Assembly: GCF_001481295.1 (NCBI RefSeq) | Contig: NZ_LOPS01000004.1 | Location: 1 to 62,668 of the forward strand | DNA from: Candidatus Methanomethylophilus sp. 1R26 | GTDB taxonomy: Archaea > Thermoplasmatota > Thermoplasmata > Methanomassiliicoccales > Methanomethylophilaceae | DNA: 62,668 bases | Reading direction: 5' to 3' | Shown: piece by piece, positions 1 to 7,809 of the stretch | Numbering within the stretch: the first letter of the stretch is position 1 | Layout: every line of letters begins with the position of its first letter | Notes under the pieces: model-generated | Databases searched by the model: none | What the model saw: the letters and a program-made list of their open reading frames with translations, nothing else | Told to the model about the DNA's origin: nothing | Made by a program: the position numbers and the translations under genes

Positions 1-174
1 CCCGAGATGGCAGAGGAGGTCCTGAAGGCCATCAGGGCCACCCCTGAAGGAAAGGACGCCGCCATCATCGGGAAGGCGGCGGAGGGCAAGAGCAGGGTCG
101 TGCTGAACACCGAGGTCGGCGGCAGGAGGATCCTCGAGCCTCCGTCCGGGGACCCCGTCCCGAGGATCTGCTGA
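1..174 (+). CDS. hypE: Hydrogenase maturation protein HypE, C-terminal fragment
   Basis: Partial gene cut by the left edge; only the last 57 codons are present, read from base 1 to a TGA stop. The protein ends in PRIC, the conserved C-terminal cysteine tail of HypE, preceded by a [12 protein letters not shown] stretch typical of the family. HypE dehydrates the carbamoyl group placed on this terminal cysteine by HypF, making the cyanide ligand of NiFe-hydrogenase. The following gene starts 17 bases later behind a strong AAGGAGG site, so the two are probably co-transcribed. A hypB gene lies about 26 kb away in the same orientation. Confidence 0.9.
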   Translation, partial: PEMAEEVLKAIRATPEGKDAAIIGKAAEGKSRVVLNTEVGGRRILEPPSGDPVPRIC

Positions 175-190
175 AAGGAGGCATGAAGAA

Positions 191-1381
191 ATGGTCGATT
201 TCCTGCCTTTCGAAGGCTACAGGCCCAATATCGGCGCCGGCGATTCCATCGCCGACTTCGTCTCGCCGCCGTACGACGTCATCGGCCCGGAGCAGCTGAA
301 GGCGCTCCAGTCGAAGAAGCACAACGTCACCAACCTCACCCTGGAGCCGGACGCCGACGGCCGCTACCGCGGTTCGGCGCAGAGGCTCGAGTCGTTCATC
401 GCCGAGGGCGCGCTCCGGCAGGACGGCCCCTCCTACTACCTCTACGACCAGACCTGGGACGAGAACGGCGTGAAGACCACCCGCAGGGGGCTCGTCGGCA
501 TCCTCAGGACCGAGGACTACTCCAAGGGGAACATCATCCCCCATGAGGAGACCTTCTCCAAGGTGAAGGCGGACAGGCTGAACCTCCTGCGCGACACCGA
601 GGCCCACCTCGAGAGCATCTTCGGCATATACGAGGGGCTCGGGAAGGACCTGGACCGGAAGGTCGATGCCGCCGCCAGGCTCCGCTACAGATACGTCGAC
701 CCGGACGGCGTGGAGCACCGCTACTCGCAGATCTCCGACCCCGAAGTCATCGGCGAGGTGAAGGAGAAGCTGAAGACCCAGAAGATGCTGATCGCCGACG
801 GCCATCACCGCTACGAGACCGCTCTCAACTACGCCAAGGAGAACCCCGGCGACGAGGCCAAGCAGTACGTCCTCTGCACCATGGTGTCCCAGGACGACGG
901 CGGGCTGGTCATCCGCCCCACCCACCGGCTGATCGACGCCGGGGACATCGGCGAGACCACGGCCGTCAAGAAGATCTCCAAGGCCATGAGGACGGAGGAG
1001 GCATCCTCGGTCTCCGACCTGAAGGAGAAGCTCCCGCAGCACCTCTTCGGCATGATCTTCCGCTCCGGGAAGTGCCTCCTGCTGGACAACATCTCCGAGG
1101 AGGACCCCATGATGGCGCTCGACACCTATGCGGCGCAGCAGAAGATCCTCTACGGCATCTACAAGAGCGACGAGGGGAAGTCCAAGATCTCCTACGATGC
1201 CGACATCGATTCCGTGGAGAAGTCGATGGCGGCCAAGGAGCACGATGCCGCCGTCGTCCTGAACCCGCCGAAGCTCCAGACTATCTGGGACCTCGCGGGC
1301 CGGGGCAAGAGGATGCCCAAGAAGACCACCTTCTTCTATCCCAAGATCTGGTCCGGCTGGGTCTTCTACAGGATGAAATGA
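191..1381 (+). CDS. DUF1015 family protein
   Basis: A 396-residue protein of the DUF1015 family, widespread in archaea and bacteria and of unknown biochemical role. Family hallmarks are visible: VSPPYDVI near residue 27, RRGLVGILRTEDY near 100, HEETF near 118 and ADGHHRYETALNY near 205. There is no signal peptide or membrane segment, so it should be cytoplasmic. An AAGGAGG ribosome-binding site sits about nine bases before the ATG. An earlier ATG at 183 is in another frame and is not the start. It follows hypE closely and probably shares its transcript. A strong hairpin terminator follows. Confidence 0.9.
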   Translation: MVDFLPFEGYRPNIGAGDSIADFVSPPYDVIGPEQLKALQSKKHNVTNLTLEPDADGRYRGSAQRLESFIAEGALRQDGPSYYLYDQTWDENGVKTTRRGLVGILRTEDYSKGNIIPHEETFSKVKADRLNLLRDTEAHLESIFGIYEGLGKDLDRKVDAAARLRYRYVDPDGVEHRYSQISDPEVIGEVKEKLKTQKMLIADGHHRYETALNYAKENPGDEAKQYVLCTMVSQDDGGLVIRPTHRLIDAGDIGETTAVKKISKAMRTEEASSVSDLKEKLPQHLFGMIFRSGKCLLLDNISEEDPMMALDTYAAQQKILYGIYKSDEGKSKISYDADIDSVEKSMAAKEHDAAVVLNPPKLQTIWDLAGRGKRMPKKTTFFYPKIWSGWVFYRMK

Positions 1382-1417
1382 GGGGAAGGGACCCCCTCGG
1401 GAAACACAAACAGTTCC

Positions 1418-1447
1418 GGGGCCCTGCCGGACAGGGCCCCTTCTTTT
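1418..1447 (+). terminator. Rho-independent-like terminator after DUF1015 gene
   Basis: A perfect nine-base-pair stem (GGGGCCCTG / CAGGGCCCC) with a five-base loop is followed by TTCTTTT on the + strand. It lies between two convergent genes and the T-run faces the DUF1015 transcript. Confidence 0.75.
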
Positions 1448-1457
1448 CCTTCCGCCT

Positions 1458-1865
1458 TCAGACCTTGAAGAACTCCTTGACGTTGGGGCGGAACAGATAG
1501 TAGAGCACCACGATGCAGATCACCAGCTCGACAACGCTGATCCCCGATGAGATGGTGACGAGGGAGCCGACGATGCAGAGCAGGTAGATGATGACGCCGA
1601 TGTACCAGAACACCGTGATCCCCTTGTAAAGGCCGACAGCGATCCCCAGGATGATCAGCCCTACGACGACGGCGATCGCCCCGGCGATTTCCAGGGCGCC
1701 TTCCGCATCATCGCGGGATATGTCCGCCTGGTCCAGTATGGCGTCGGTTATCGAGTCCGCCCCGGCGACAAGAAGAGCGCCCATCGCCATCACGATCAGG
1801 GCGCTGATCATCGTCAGGACCGAGACGATGGTTATCATCAATGGTCTTTGAACCATGATTGTCAT
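1458..1865 (-). CDS. Small four-helix membrane protein, unknown function
   Basis: A 135-residue protein I do not recognise. It has about four hydrophobic membrane segments: residues 9-33, 62-80, 86-105 and 108-126. The loop between helices 1 and 2 is acidic, and the C-terminus is basic and aromatic (RPNVKEFFKV), probably cytoplasmic. The start at 1865 is supported by an A/T-rich TATA-like element (AAATATTTG) about 25 bases upstream, which suggests a leaderless transcript. A second in-frame ATG lies three codons in. It is convergent with the DUF1015 gene and stands alone. Confidence 0.7.
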   Translation of the reverse strand: MTIMVQRPLMITIVSVLTMISALIVMAMGALLVAGADSITDAILDQADISRDDAEGALEIAGAIAVVVGLIILGIAVGLYKGITVFWYIGVIIYLLCIVGSLVTISSGISVVELVICIVVLYYLFRPNVKEFFKV

Positions 1866-2064
1866 AACTCATTATCAAATATTTTAGTCAATCGTTGATG
1901 ATTGTATGGTCTATATTCAGGGCGGAAGATGCGTGCGCATCGCAAAATGCCGACGGATAAAAGAGTCTCCCCAGGAGACTGGGTCATATGATGCGCGGAT
2001 GACGGAACGGACAGGGCGGAAACGGGCGATAGCCAGTGCTTCCGAGAGATGTAATAATTAAAAG

Positions 2065-2139
2065 TGGAGCCGCTGGAGGGAATTGAACCCTCGGCCTACG
2101 CCTTACCAAGGCGTCGCTATACCCCTTAGCCACAGCGGC
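2065..2139 (-). tRNA. tRNA-Thr (GGT)
   Basis: Cloverleaf on the minus strand: acceptor stem GCCGCTG pairs perfectly with CAGCGGC, the anticodon loop TTGGTAA gives anticodon GGT, and the T-loop contains GGTTCAATTCC. The discriminator is T and CCA is encoded at 2065-2067. Confidence 0.95.
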
Positions 2140-2196
2140 CTCTGCACTTCTGCCTTATCCCCCTTTCCTATTTAATGCTTGTTCGGGACGCTGTCC

Positions 2197-2203
2197 TAAA
2201 TAT
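2197..2203 (+). promoter_or_regulatory. TATA box of the Rqc2-like gene
   Basis: TAAATAT is centred 27 bases before the ATG at 2227, the spacing expected for a leaderless archaeal transcript. It supports ATG 2227 rather than the GTG at 2221. Confidence 0.55.
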
Positions 2204-2226
2204 CCCCCTAGGCATAGGGTGTGGCC

Positions 2227-4208
2227 ATGAAGAAGGAGATGAGCTCGTTCGATGTCCGCTCGGTCGTCGGCGAGATGGCCGCGCTGGAGGGCGCCCACAT
2301 GGACAAGATCTTCCAGTGGGGCGCGGGGAACGTCCTCTTCCGCATCAACACCAAGGACGGGAAGAAGGACCTTTTCTTCAAGGACAAGAAGTGGCTGTTC
2401 ATCTCGCCCGACAGGCCCGACACACCGACCGTGCCGACATCGTTCGCCACCTTCCTGAGGAAGTACATCACGAACGCCAGGATCGGGAAGACCCGGCAGA
2501 TCGGATTCGACAGGATCGCTGAGACCGAGCTCTTCAAGTCCGACGGCGAGTACCGGCTGGTCTTCGAGATGTTCGGCGGCGGGAACGTCCTCCTGCTCCA
2601 GGACGGGAAGATCGCGAACTGCCTGACCCAGAGGACCTTCAGGGACAGGGTCACCCGCCCCGGCGAGGAATATGCCATGCCGAGGGAGAGGTTCAACCCG
2701 CTGGAGTCCGCGCCCGAATCCTTCGCCGAGACGTTCCGCTCGTCGGACGCGGACACCGTGAGGACCCTTGCCACCGTCGCCAACCTCGGAGGGCAGTACG
2801 CCGAGGAGGTCGTGAAGAGGGCCGGCGTGGACAAGAAGGCGAAGGCCTCCGACGTCCCGGACGCCGACATCGCCAAGATGTACGCGGCCATGGAGGACAT
2901 CGCGAATTCCGTCAAGACCTCCCCCAGCCCCACGGTCTTCAAGGAGAACGGGAAGATCGTCGACCTCGCGCCTATCGACCTCCGCATCTACGACGGCTGC
3001 GAGAAGGTCCCGGTCTCCAGCATCTCCGAGGCCATCGGGATGCTGATGGCCCAGAACTCCGAGGAGGAGACGGAGGAGGCCACCGATCCAGAGATCGAGA
3101 GGCTCAAGAAGAGGATAGCCAAGCAGAAGGAGACGGTGGACGCCTACCGGGTGGAGGCCGAGAGGCTCAAGGCCGAGGCCGATTCCCTCTATACCGAATA
3201 CCAGAAGGTGGACGAGCTCCTGAACGTGCTCTCCGAGCAGTCCGCGAAACTGTCCTGGGACAGGCTCACGGAAGGCGCCCTGAAGATCCCCTGGGTCGCA
3301 TGGATCGACCCGTCCAAGAACACGGTCGCCGTGAAGATCGGGATGCTGGAGCCCGAGCTTGATTACACCAAGGGCATCGACGGCAACGCCTCGGCCATCT
3401 ATGCCAAGGGGAAGGAGCAGTCTGCCAAGGCGGATTCCGCCCAGAAGGCCCTGGAGGACTCCGAGGCGGAGCTGGCCAAGCTGCAGAAGGGATTCGACCG
3501 CAGGATCAGGGCCCAGGCGGAGAGGGCGAGGCCCAGCAAGCAGTTCTGGTTCGATTCGTTCAAGTGGTTCATAACATCGGGCGGCAGGCTGGCCGTCGCG
3601 GGCAGGGACACCCGCTCCAACGACCAGGTCGTCAAGAAGCACATGAAGGAGGAAGACGTCTACGCCCATGCCGACATCCACGGAGCGCCGTCCGTCATCG
3701 TCAAGGACGGCCTGAAGGCGTCCGAGGAGGAGCTCAAGGAGGCCTGCTGGTTCGCACTGGCGCAGTCGAAGGCCTGGACCGCGGGATCGCCCGAAGGAGC
3801 AGCCTTCTGGGTATATCCGGACCAGGTCAGCAAGACCCCTAACGCGGGAGAGTTCGTGCCCAGGGGCGCGTTCATCATCCGCGGGAAGAGGAACTACGAA
3901 TACCACCTGCCGCTGGAGATGGGGGTGGGGGAGATCTTCTATCAGGGCGAGAGGAAGGTCATGTGCGCACCGACTCCGGTCATGGAGAAGTCCTCCGAGA
4001 AGTATTTCATCATCCGCCCCTCGAAGACGAAGGACCACCGCATGGCCGGGGAGATCGCCAAGCGCTCGAAGTCCCCGAGGAGGAGGTCTCGAGGATCCTC
4101 CCGCCCGGGAGCGTCGAGATCGCCGGGAAGGTCTGGCCCAAGGAATCCCCTGAGGAAGGGGACAGCGGAGAGGCCGCAGACCCCGGTGACGGCGGCAGCG
4201 CCGAGTGA
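2227..4208 (+). CDS. Rqc2/NEMF/RqcH-family ribosome quality-control protein (frameshifted)
   Basis: Homologue of eukaryotic NEMF/Rqc2 and bacterial RqcH, which bind stalled large ribosomal subunits carrying peptidyl-tRNA. The N-terminal NFACT-N domain covers about residues 1-280. A coiled coil spans about 285-430. The NFACT-R (DUF814) domain follows, with WFDSFKW, GRDTRSNDQVVKKHM and YAHADIHGAPS near 440-490. The direct frame runs into arginine-rich nonsense after about 4066. Adding one base there (cgc t?c gaa gtc) restores the family's usual tail, EVPEEEVSRILPPG, and a TGA at 4208, giving 660 residues, a normal family length. I regard the break as a sequence error. Confidence 0.88.
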
Positions 4209-4311
4209 AAACCCGGGATCTGAGTCATCGGTTCCGGAGCTTCCGGTATCGGCGATCGGATCCCGGAGACCCCCGGCATCCCCATGCCGGGGAAGGTCGC
4301 CGGGACAGGCC

Positions 4312-4460
4312 TTATGACTGCATCCCGAAGAAGTACCTGGAATAATCGGGATTTTCAGTCTCGAACACTTTCTTGATTAACTTACAGTGCTCAGGCAAGC
4401 GATGCAAATCATCCGCAGCCTGCATAACTCCGACATTCGAGGATGTCGCTTTGAGAAAGA
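4312..4460 (-). pseudogene. Gene remnant abutting the 3' end of tRNA-Arg
   Basis: Directly downstream of the tRNA-Arg CCA on the minus strand there is an open frame of about 48 codons ending in TAA at 4312. It reads as plausible protein (for example HRLPEHCKLIKKVF and NPDYSRYFFGMQS) but has no start of its own; upstream the frame only passes through the tRNA. Its codons are more A/T-rich than those of the neighbours. It may be the C-terminal scrap of a gene brought in by an element that used the tRNA as an attachment site. I cannot name the protein, and it could also be chance. Confidence 0.35.
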
Positions 4461-4537
4461 TGGCGGGCATATTGGGATTCGAACCCAAGTCTAGGGCTCC
4501 GCAAGCCCCTAGGATATCCAAGCTACCCCATATGCCC
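4461..4537 (-). tRNA. tRNA-Arg (GCG)
   Basis: Minus-strand cloverleaf: acceptor GGGCATA pairs with TATGCCC, the anticodon loop TTGCGGA gives anticodon GCG, and the T-arm contains GGGTTCGAATCCC. The discriminator is G and CCA is encoded at 4461-4463. Confidence 0.95.
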
Positions 4538-4588
4538 GTGGAAATGTGTGTGCGGATGTTCCTTGTTCGAAGGTAAGCGGTTTTGCCT

Positions 4589-4780
4589 TCATGCCTCGGG
4601 GTGAGACATGTAGCGGGTGATGTATCCGGCGATCTTGTTCCTCATGGGGACGGACTGGACGTCGGTCAGGGTCGCGACCATTTCCTTGTTCGCGTCGAAG
4701 TCCTTGCCGAAGGCCTGAGGGTACTTGTTGACAAGTTCGATGGATACTCTCTTGATGTAGGTGGGTCTGATTCTTCCCAT
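4589..4780 (-). CDS. rps17e: 30S ribosomal protein S17e
   Basis: A 63-residue protein with the S17e signature MGRIRPTYIKRVSIEL followed by the conserved KIAGYITRYM C-terminal helix. S17e is an archaeal/eukaryotic small-subunit protein absent from bacteria. The start is placed at the MGRIR methionine; a GGTGAAAG ribosome-binding site precedes it, and an in-frame ATG three codons upstream lacks one. A TATA element (TATTTAAA, 4817-4824) lies about 40 bases before the start, giving a short leader. It is separated from thyX by this promoter, so it is its own transcription unit. Confidence 0.93.
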   Translation of the reverse strand: MGRIRPTYIKRVSIELVNKYPQAFGKDFDANKEMVATLTDVQSVPMRNKIAGYITRYMSHPEA

Positions 4781-4863
4781 ATCTTTCACCGAGCGAAGCG
4801 TCCCATGGAAGTTCTGTATTTAAACCTTTACGGGACGTTTTCAGTACTGATATCGGGCCGCGG

Positions 4864-5534
4864 TCAGCTGTCCTTCAGCTCCGTCCTGGGGTGCCCGCAG
4901 GATTTCTTCCCCTCGGGGCACCCGGTGGGCTGTATGCAGCCGGGGCCGGCGTTCGTGAAGATGATCGGCGAGACCTGCTTGCAGAGCGCCAGCATCTGGT
5001 CCGCCATCTCCCTGATCTCCCACTGGGCGCGGTTGCAGCACCTCAGGGAGAAGAAGTGCCTCAGCTCCCTGGCGTTCATGGTGACGGTGATGTTGGTGGT
5101 GCAGGCGTTGGGCAGCACGTAGCGGGCGTCCTCCGCCGGGATCCCGAGGTCCTCCAGCTTGGCGTAGGCGCTCCAGGCGGCGTCCATGGCCTCCCTGAAG
5201 GCCTTCAGCGCCTCCGGGTCCGCCTGCACGGTCTCCGGGACCACGTAGGTCGGGTCGCGGAGGGAGACGTACCTCTGCGACTGCTGCGAGAAGGTGGCGA
5301 TCCTGTGCCTGACCAGCTGGTGGGTGAGCGAGCGGGACACGCCTTCGACGGAGAAGGTGAAGACCGCATGCTCGATCACCGAATCGTGGCCCATGGAGAC
5401 GACGTGCTTCAGCGTCTTCTCCGGCTGCACCTCGCCCTCCAGCACGGAGGCGGGCTTCTCAGAATAGCATGACCTGGCGGCCGCGCGCAGATCCTGTCCG
5501 CGTCCGGCGTGTATGCGAGCAATTTGACTATCAT
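4864..5534 (-). CDS. thyX: Flavin-dependent thymidylate synthase ThyX (frameshifted)
   Basis: ThyX methylates dUMP to dTMP using FAD and methylene-tetrahydro-folate or -methanopterin. The signature RHR-x7-S is present (RHRIATFSQQSQRY), as are HDSVIEHAVFTFSVEG and the C-terminal RCCNRAQWEIREM motif. The N-terminus MIVKLLAYTPDADRICA lies in another frame. Restoring one G near 5481 joins it to AARSCYSEKPASVLEG and gives about 223 residues, a typical ThyX length. The ATG at 5534 overlaps the TGA of the upstream TraB gene (ATGA), so the two are translationally coupled in a MORN-TraB-ThyX operon. The C-terminus has several extra cysteines (CIQPTGCPEGKKSCG), a tail seen in some archaeal ThyX proteins. 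Confidence 0.92.
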
Positions 5535-6281
5535 TCCCCGTTCCCTTCCCAGAAACTCGATTTCACGGCGGCCAGCCTCTGCGGGTCCGTCAGGTCGGCC
5601 AGCCTGACCGTCCTGATGTCCCCGCCGATCAGCCTCACAAGGCCGTCCACGTGGCCGTCGCCGACCACGGCGACAGTACGCTCATGGGTATCGGCTGTCC
5701 TCTTTATGACCTCTGCCATGTGCGCGTTCCTCTCGTCTATGAGCACGCGGACCAGGGTGGGGTACTTCCTGCGCATCCCCTCGATGTAGGCGGCCTGGTC
5801 CTTGGAATACTCCTCCTGGGTCTTCTCGACCTTCTTCTTCCCGAAGACCCGGTCGCCGATGCCGGAGAGCCGGTACCTCATCTTCTCCGCGGCCGCATCT
5901 CCCGCCACATGCGCATCATGGCCTCCTGGGCGTCGACGTCGGCGCAGACGATCTCCGCGCCGGCCTCCCTGCCGGCGGCTATCGCCGCCGCCATGTCGGC
6001 GCCGGCGGAGACCCCGTTCTCGGCGGACATGCGCTCCTGGTACTTCGCGGAGCTGCGGTAGATCGGAGGGGCCTTCTTCAGGCGCTCCTCCCTGTCCGCG
6101 TCGGATCGATCCCGCGGGCCTCCAGGTCCCGGCGGAGGGCCTCCTTGTCCCCGGTAAGGGCGTGGTAGCGCATCTCGTCGAGCTCCACGCACACCGCGTC
6201 CGGCCAGGAATGCTTCACCAGGAACATGACCGAGTCCCCGATGTTGAAGACGTGGCCGGTGCCGATGACCGTGAGGCTCAT
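5531..6281 (-). CDS. TraB/PrgY-family protein (two frameshifts)
   Basis: Assembled from three minus-strand frames into 250 residues by adding one base at about 6112 (a run of G) and one at about 5895. The N-terminus has the TraB signature GTGHVF followed by PDAVCVELDEMRYHAL. The C-terminal part contains VRVLIDERNAHMAEVI and VAVVGDGHVDGL, also characteristic. TraB/PrgY proteins are a broad family, some linked to pheromone shutdown in enterococci, and are mostly of unknown chemistry in archaea. This copy shows no clear membrane helices. Its start overlaps the stop of the MORN gene and its stop overlaps the thyX start, both as ATGA. Confidence 0.8.
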
Positions 6282-7069
6282 TTCCTGCTCTTTTCGGGCT
6301 CGCCGTCGACGAACCTGCCGCGGTAACTCGGGCGGCCGTCGGAGTACTCGGCGCTGCCGGGCCCCTGCTGCTTCCCCTCGACGAAGACGCCCTCGAAGAC
6401 GTTCCCGTCCTTGTCCACCAGGGAACCGAGGCCGTTCGCCATGCCGTCGATGACGTCGCCGGTGTAGACGGAGCCGTCCGGCCAGGAGATCGTCCCCTCG
6501 CCGGTGGCCTTCCCGCGGACGATCGGGCCGCGGTAGGTGCCGTTGTCGGGGGTCTTCTGCACGCCGGAGAAGCCAGCGGCCTTCTTCTTGGGCTCCTTCT
6601 TCTCGACGTACACGATCTTCTCCTTCACGACCGGCTCGGGGACCACGTAGGGCTTCCCGCAGGAGAACTCCCCGGAGAAGACGGAGCCGTCCGCCTTCCT
6701 GAGGACCCCGCGGCCGTCGTAGCGCCCGTTCCCGAAGCCGCCTTGGTAGGAGGTGCCGTCCGCGTAGGTGATGCTGCCCTGGCCGTCGTAGCGCCCTCCG
6801 AGAAAGCCTCCGGAGTACTTGGTGCCGTCAGCGAGGCTGAGGAATCCCTGCCCTTCGTACCTCCCGTTCACGAAGGTGCCCTGATAGGAGGAGCCGTCGG
6901 GGAACGCGAAGGTCCCCATGCCCTCGAGGCGGCCGAGCCTGAAGCCGCCTGAATATTTCCTTCCGTCCTTCCAGACATACGAACCCTGTCCGTCGGGTAT
7001 GTCCGCGGTGTCGAGGACCGTGCCGTCGTAGACGCCGTCGGGGTATTCGATGTGTGCCATTTTCGCCAT
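6278..7069 (-). CDS. MORN-repeat protein, large
   Basis: A protein of about 263 residues made almost wholly of MORN repeats (pattern Y-x-G-x-F-x3-G-x-G-x-G). About five repeats lie in the first half, such as YSGGFRLGRLEGMGTF and YQGTFVNGRYEGQGF. A charged linker of about 45 residues (VKEKIVYVEKKEPKKK) separates them from about three more. MORN repeats form extended beta scaffolds and are common in eukaryotes and some bacteria but unusual in archaea. There is no signal peptide. The start at 7069 is chosen because a TATA-like TATTTATCC is centred 29 bases upstream; an ATG three codons later also fits the protein. The stop overlaps the TraB start. Confidence 0.82.
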   Translation of the reverse strand: MAKMAHIEYPDGVYDGTVLDTADIPDGQGSYVWKDGRKYSGGFRLGRLEGMGTFAFPDGSSYQGTFVNGRYEGQGFLSLADGTKYSGGFLGGRYDGQGSITYADGTSYQGGFGNGRYDGRGVLRKADGSVFSGEFSCGKPYVVPEPVVKEKIVYVEKKEPKKKAAGFSGVQKTPDNGTYRGPIVRGKATGEGTISWPDGSVYTGDVIDGMANGLGSLVDKDGNVFEGVFVEGKQQGPGSAEYSDGRPSYRGRFVDGEPEKSRK

Positions 7070-7166
7070 ATCGTTTTTCCCGATGGCATCCGTGGATAAA
7101 TAGGATGCCAGATAGGGGCGGGGCATTTGCGACAGCGGCAGGCGGCTGACAGGGGATCGGGGGACG

Positions 7167-7607
7167 TCATCCCTGGGTCTGCGTCACCGGGCAGTTCTGT
7201 ATCCACTCCCCGCTGTAGATGACCCTGCCGTCGCCGGAACGGAGGACCCCCATCCCCTCCATCATCCCGGAGACGAAGCCTCCTTCGTAGACGCGGCCGT
7301 CCGGCCACCTCAGGATCCCGCTGCCCTGCATGGATCCCTGGTGGAAGTCGCCCACATACTCGGTGCCGTCCTCCCAGCGCATGCGGCCGCGGCCGGTCAT
7401 GCCGTCCGAGTCGAAGTCGCCCTCGTAGACCCACTTACCGGGGACGCGGAAGGTCCCGCGGCCGTGCTTCATGCCGCTGTGCCAGCGCCCTACGTATGAG
7501 TTCCCGTTGGACCAGCGGAACATGCCGAGGCCCTCCTCATCGCCGGAGGGGGAGACCTCGCCGATGTAGTAGCCGTTCTCGTAGTCGATGCGGACGTCGT
7601 CGGACAT
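7167..7607 (-). CDS. MORN-repeat protein, small
   Basis: A 146-residue protein with about six MORN repeats (for example YVGRWHSGMKHGRGTF, YEGDFDSDGMTGRG and YVGDFHQGSMQGSGIL), essentially a paralogue of the MORN protein just downstream. A TATA box (TTTATAT, 7631-7637) is centred 27 bases before the ATG, so it is probably leaderless. It is cytoplasmic with no signal sequence. The gap of about 97 bases to the next MORN gene contains that gene's own TATA box, so the two may be transcribed separately. Function unknown; MORN arrays usually act as protein or lipid scaffolds. Confidence 0.82.
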   Translation of the reverse strand: MSDDVRIDYENGYYIGEVSPSGDEEGLGMFRWSNGNSYVGRWHSGMKHGRGTFRVPGKWVYEGDFDSDGMTGRGRMRWEDGTEYVGDFHQGSMQGSGILRWPDGRVYEGGFVSGMMEGMGVLRSGDGRVIYSGEWIQNCPVTQTQG

Positions 7608-7809
7608 ATGATGAGAAGATGGGCCGACGGTTTATATCCGATTCGGAGAGGCCGTAGCAGAGCAATCCCCCGATAGCCAGTGAAATCGCCAGTGGAATTA
7701 TATTTCAATAACTATGTTATCATATGGCTAATGTTCCCGGAATCATACATGATGGATGGCGATGGCCACATCGATTCGATGACCGGGACACCCGCATTCT
7801 TCACGACTT

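Noticed and set aside
2155-4038. A 627-codon minus-strand open frame opposite the Rqc2-like gene
   Set aside because: Antisense frame caused by high GC; leucine/glycine/arginine-rich with no family resemblance, while the + strand has clear NFACT domains.
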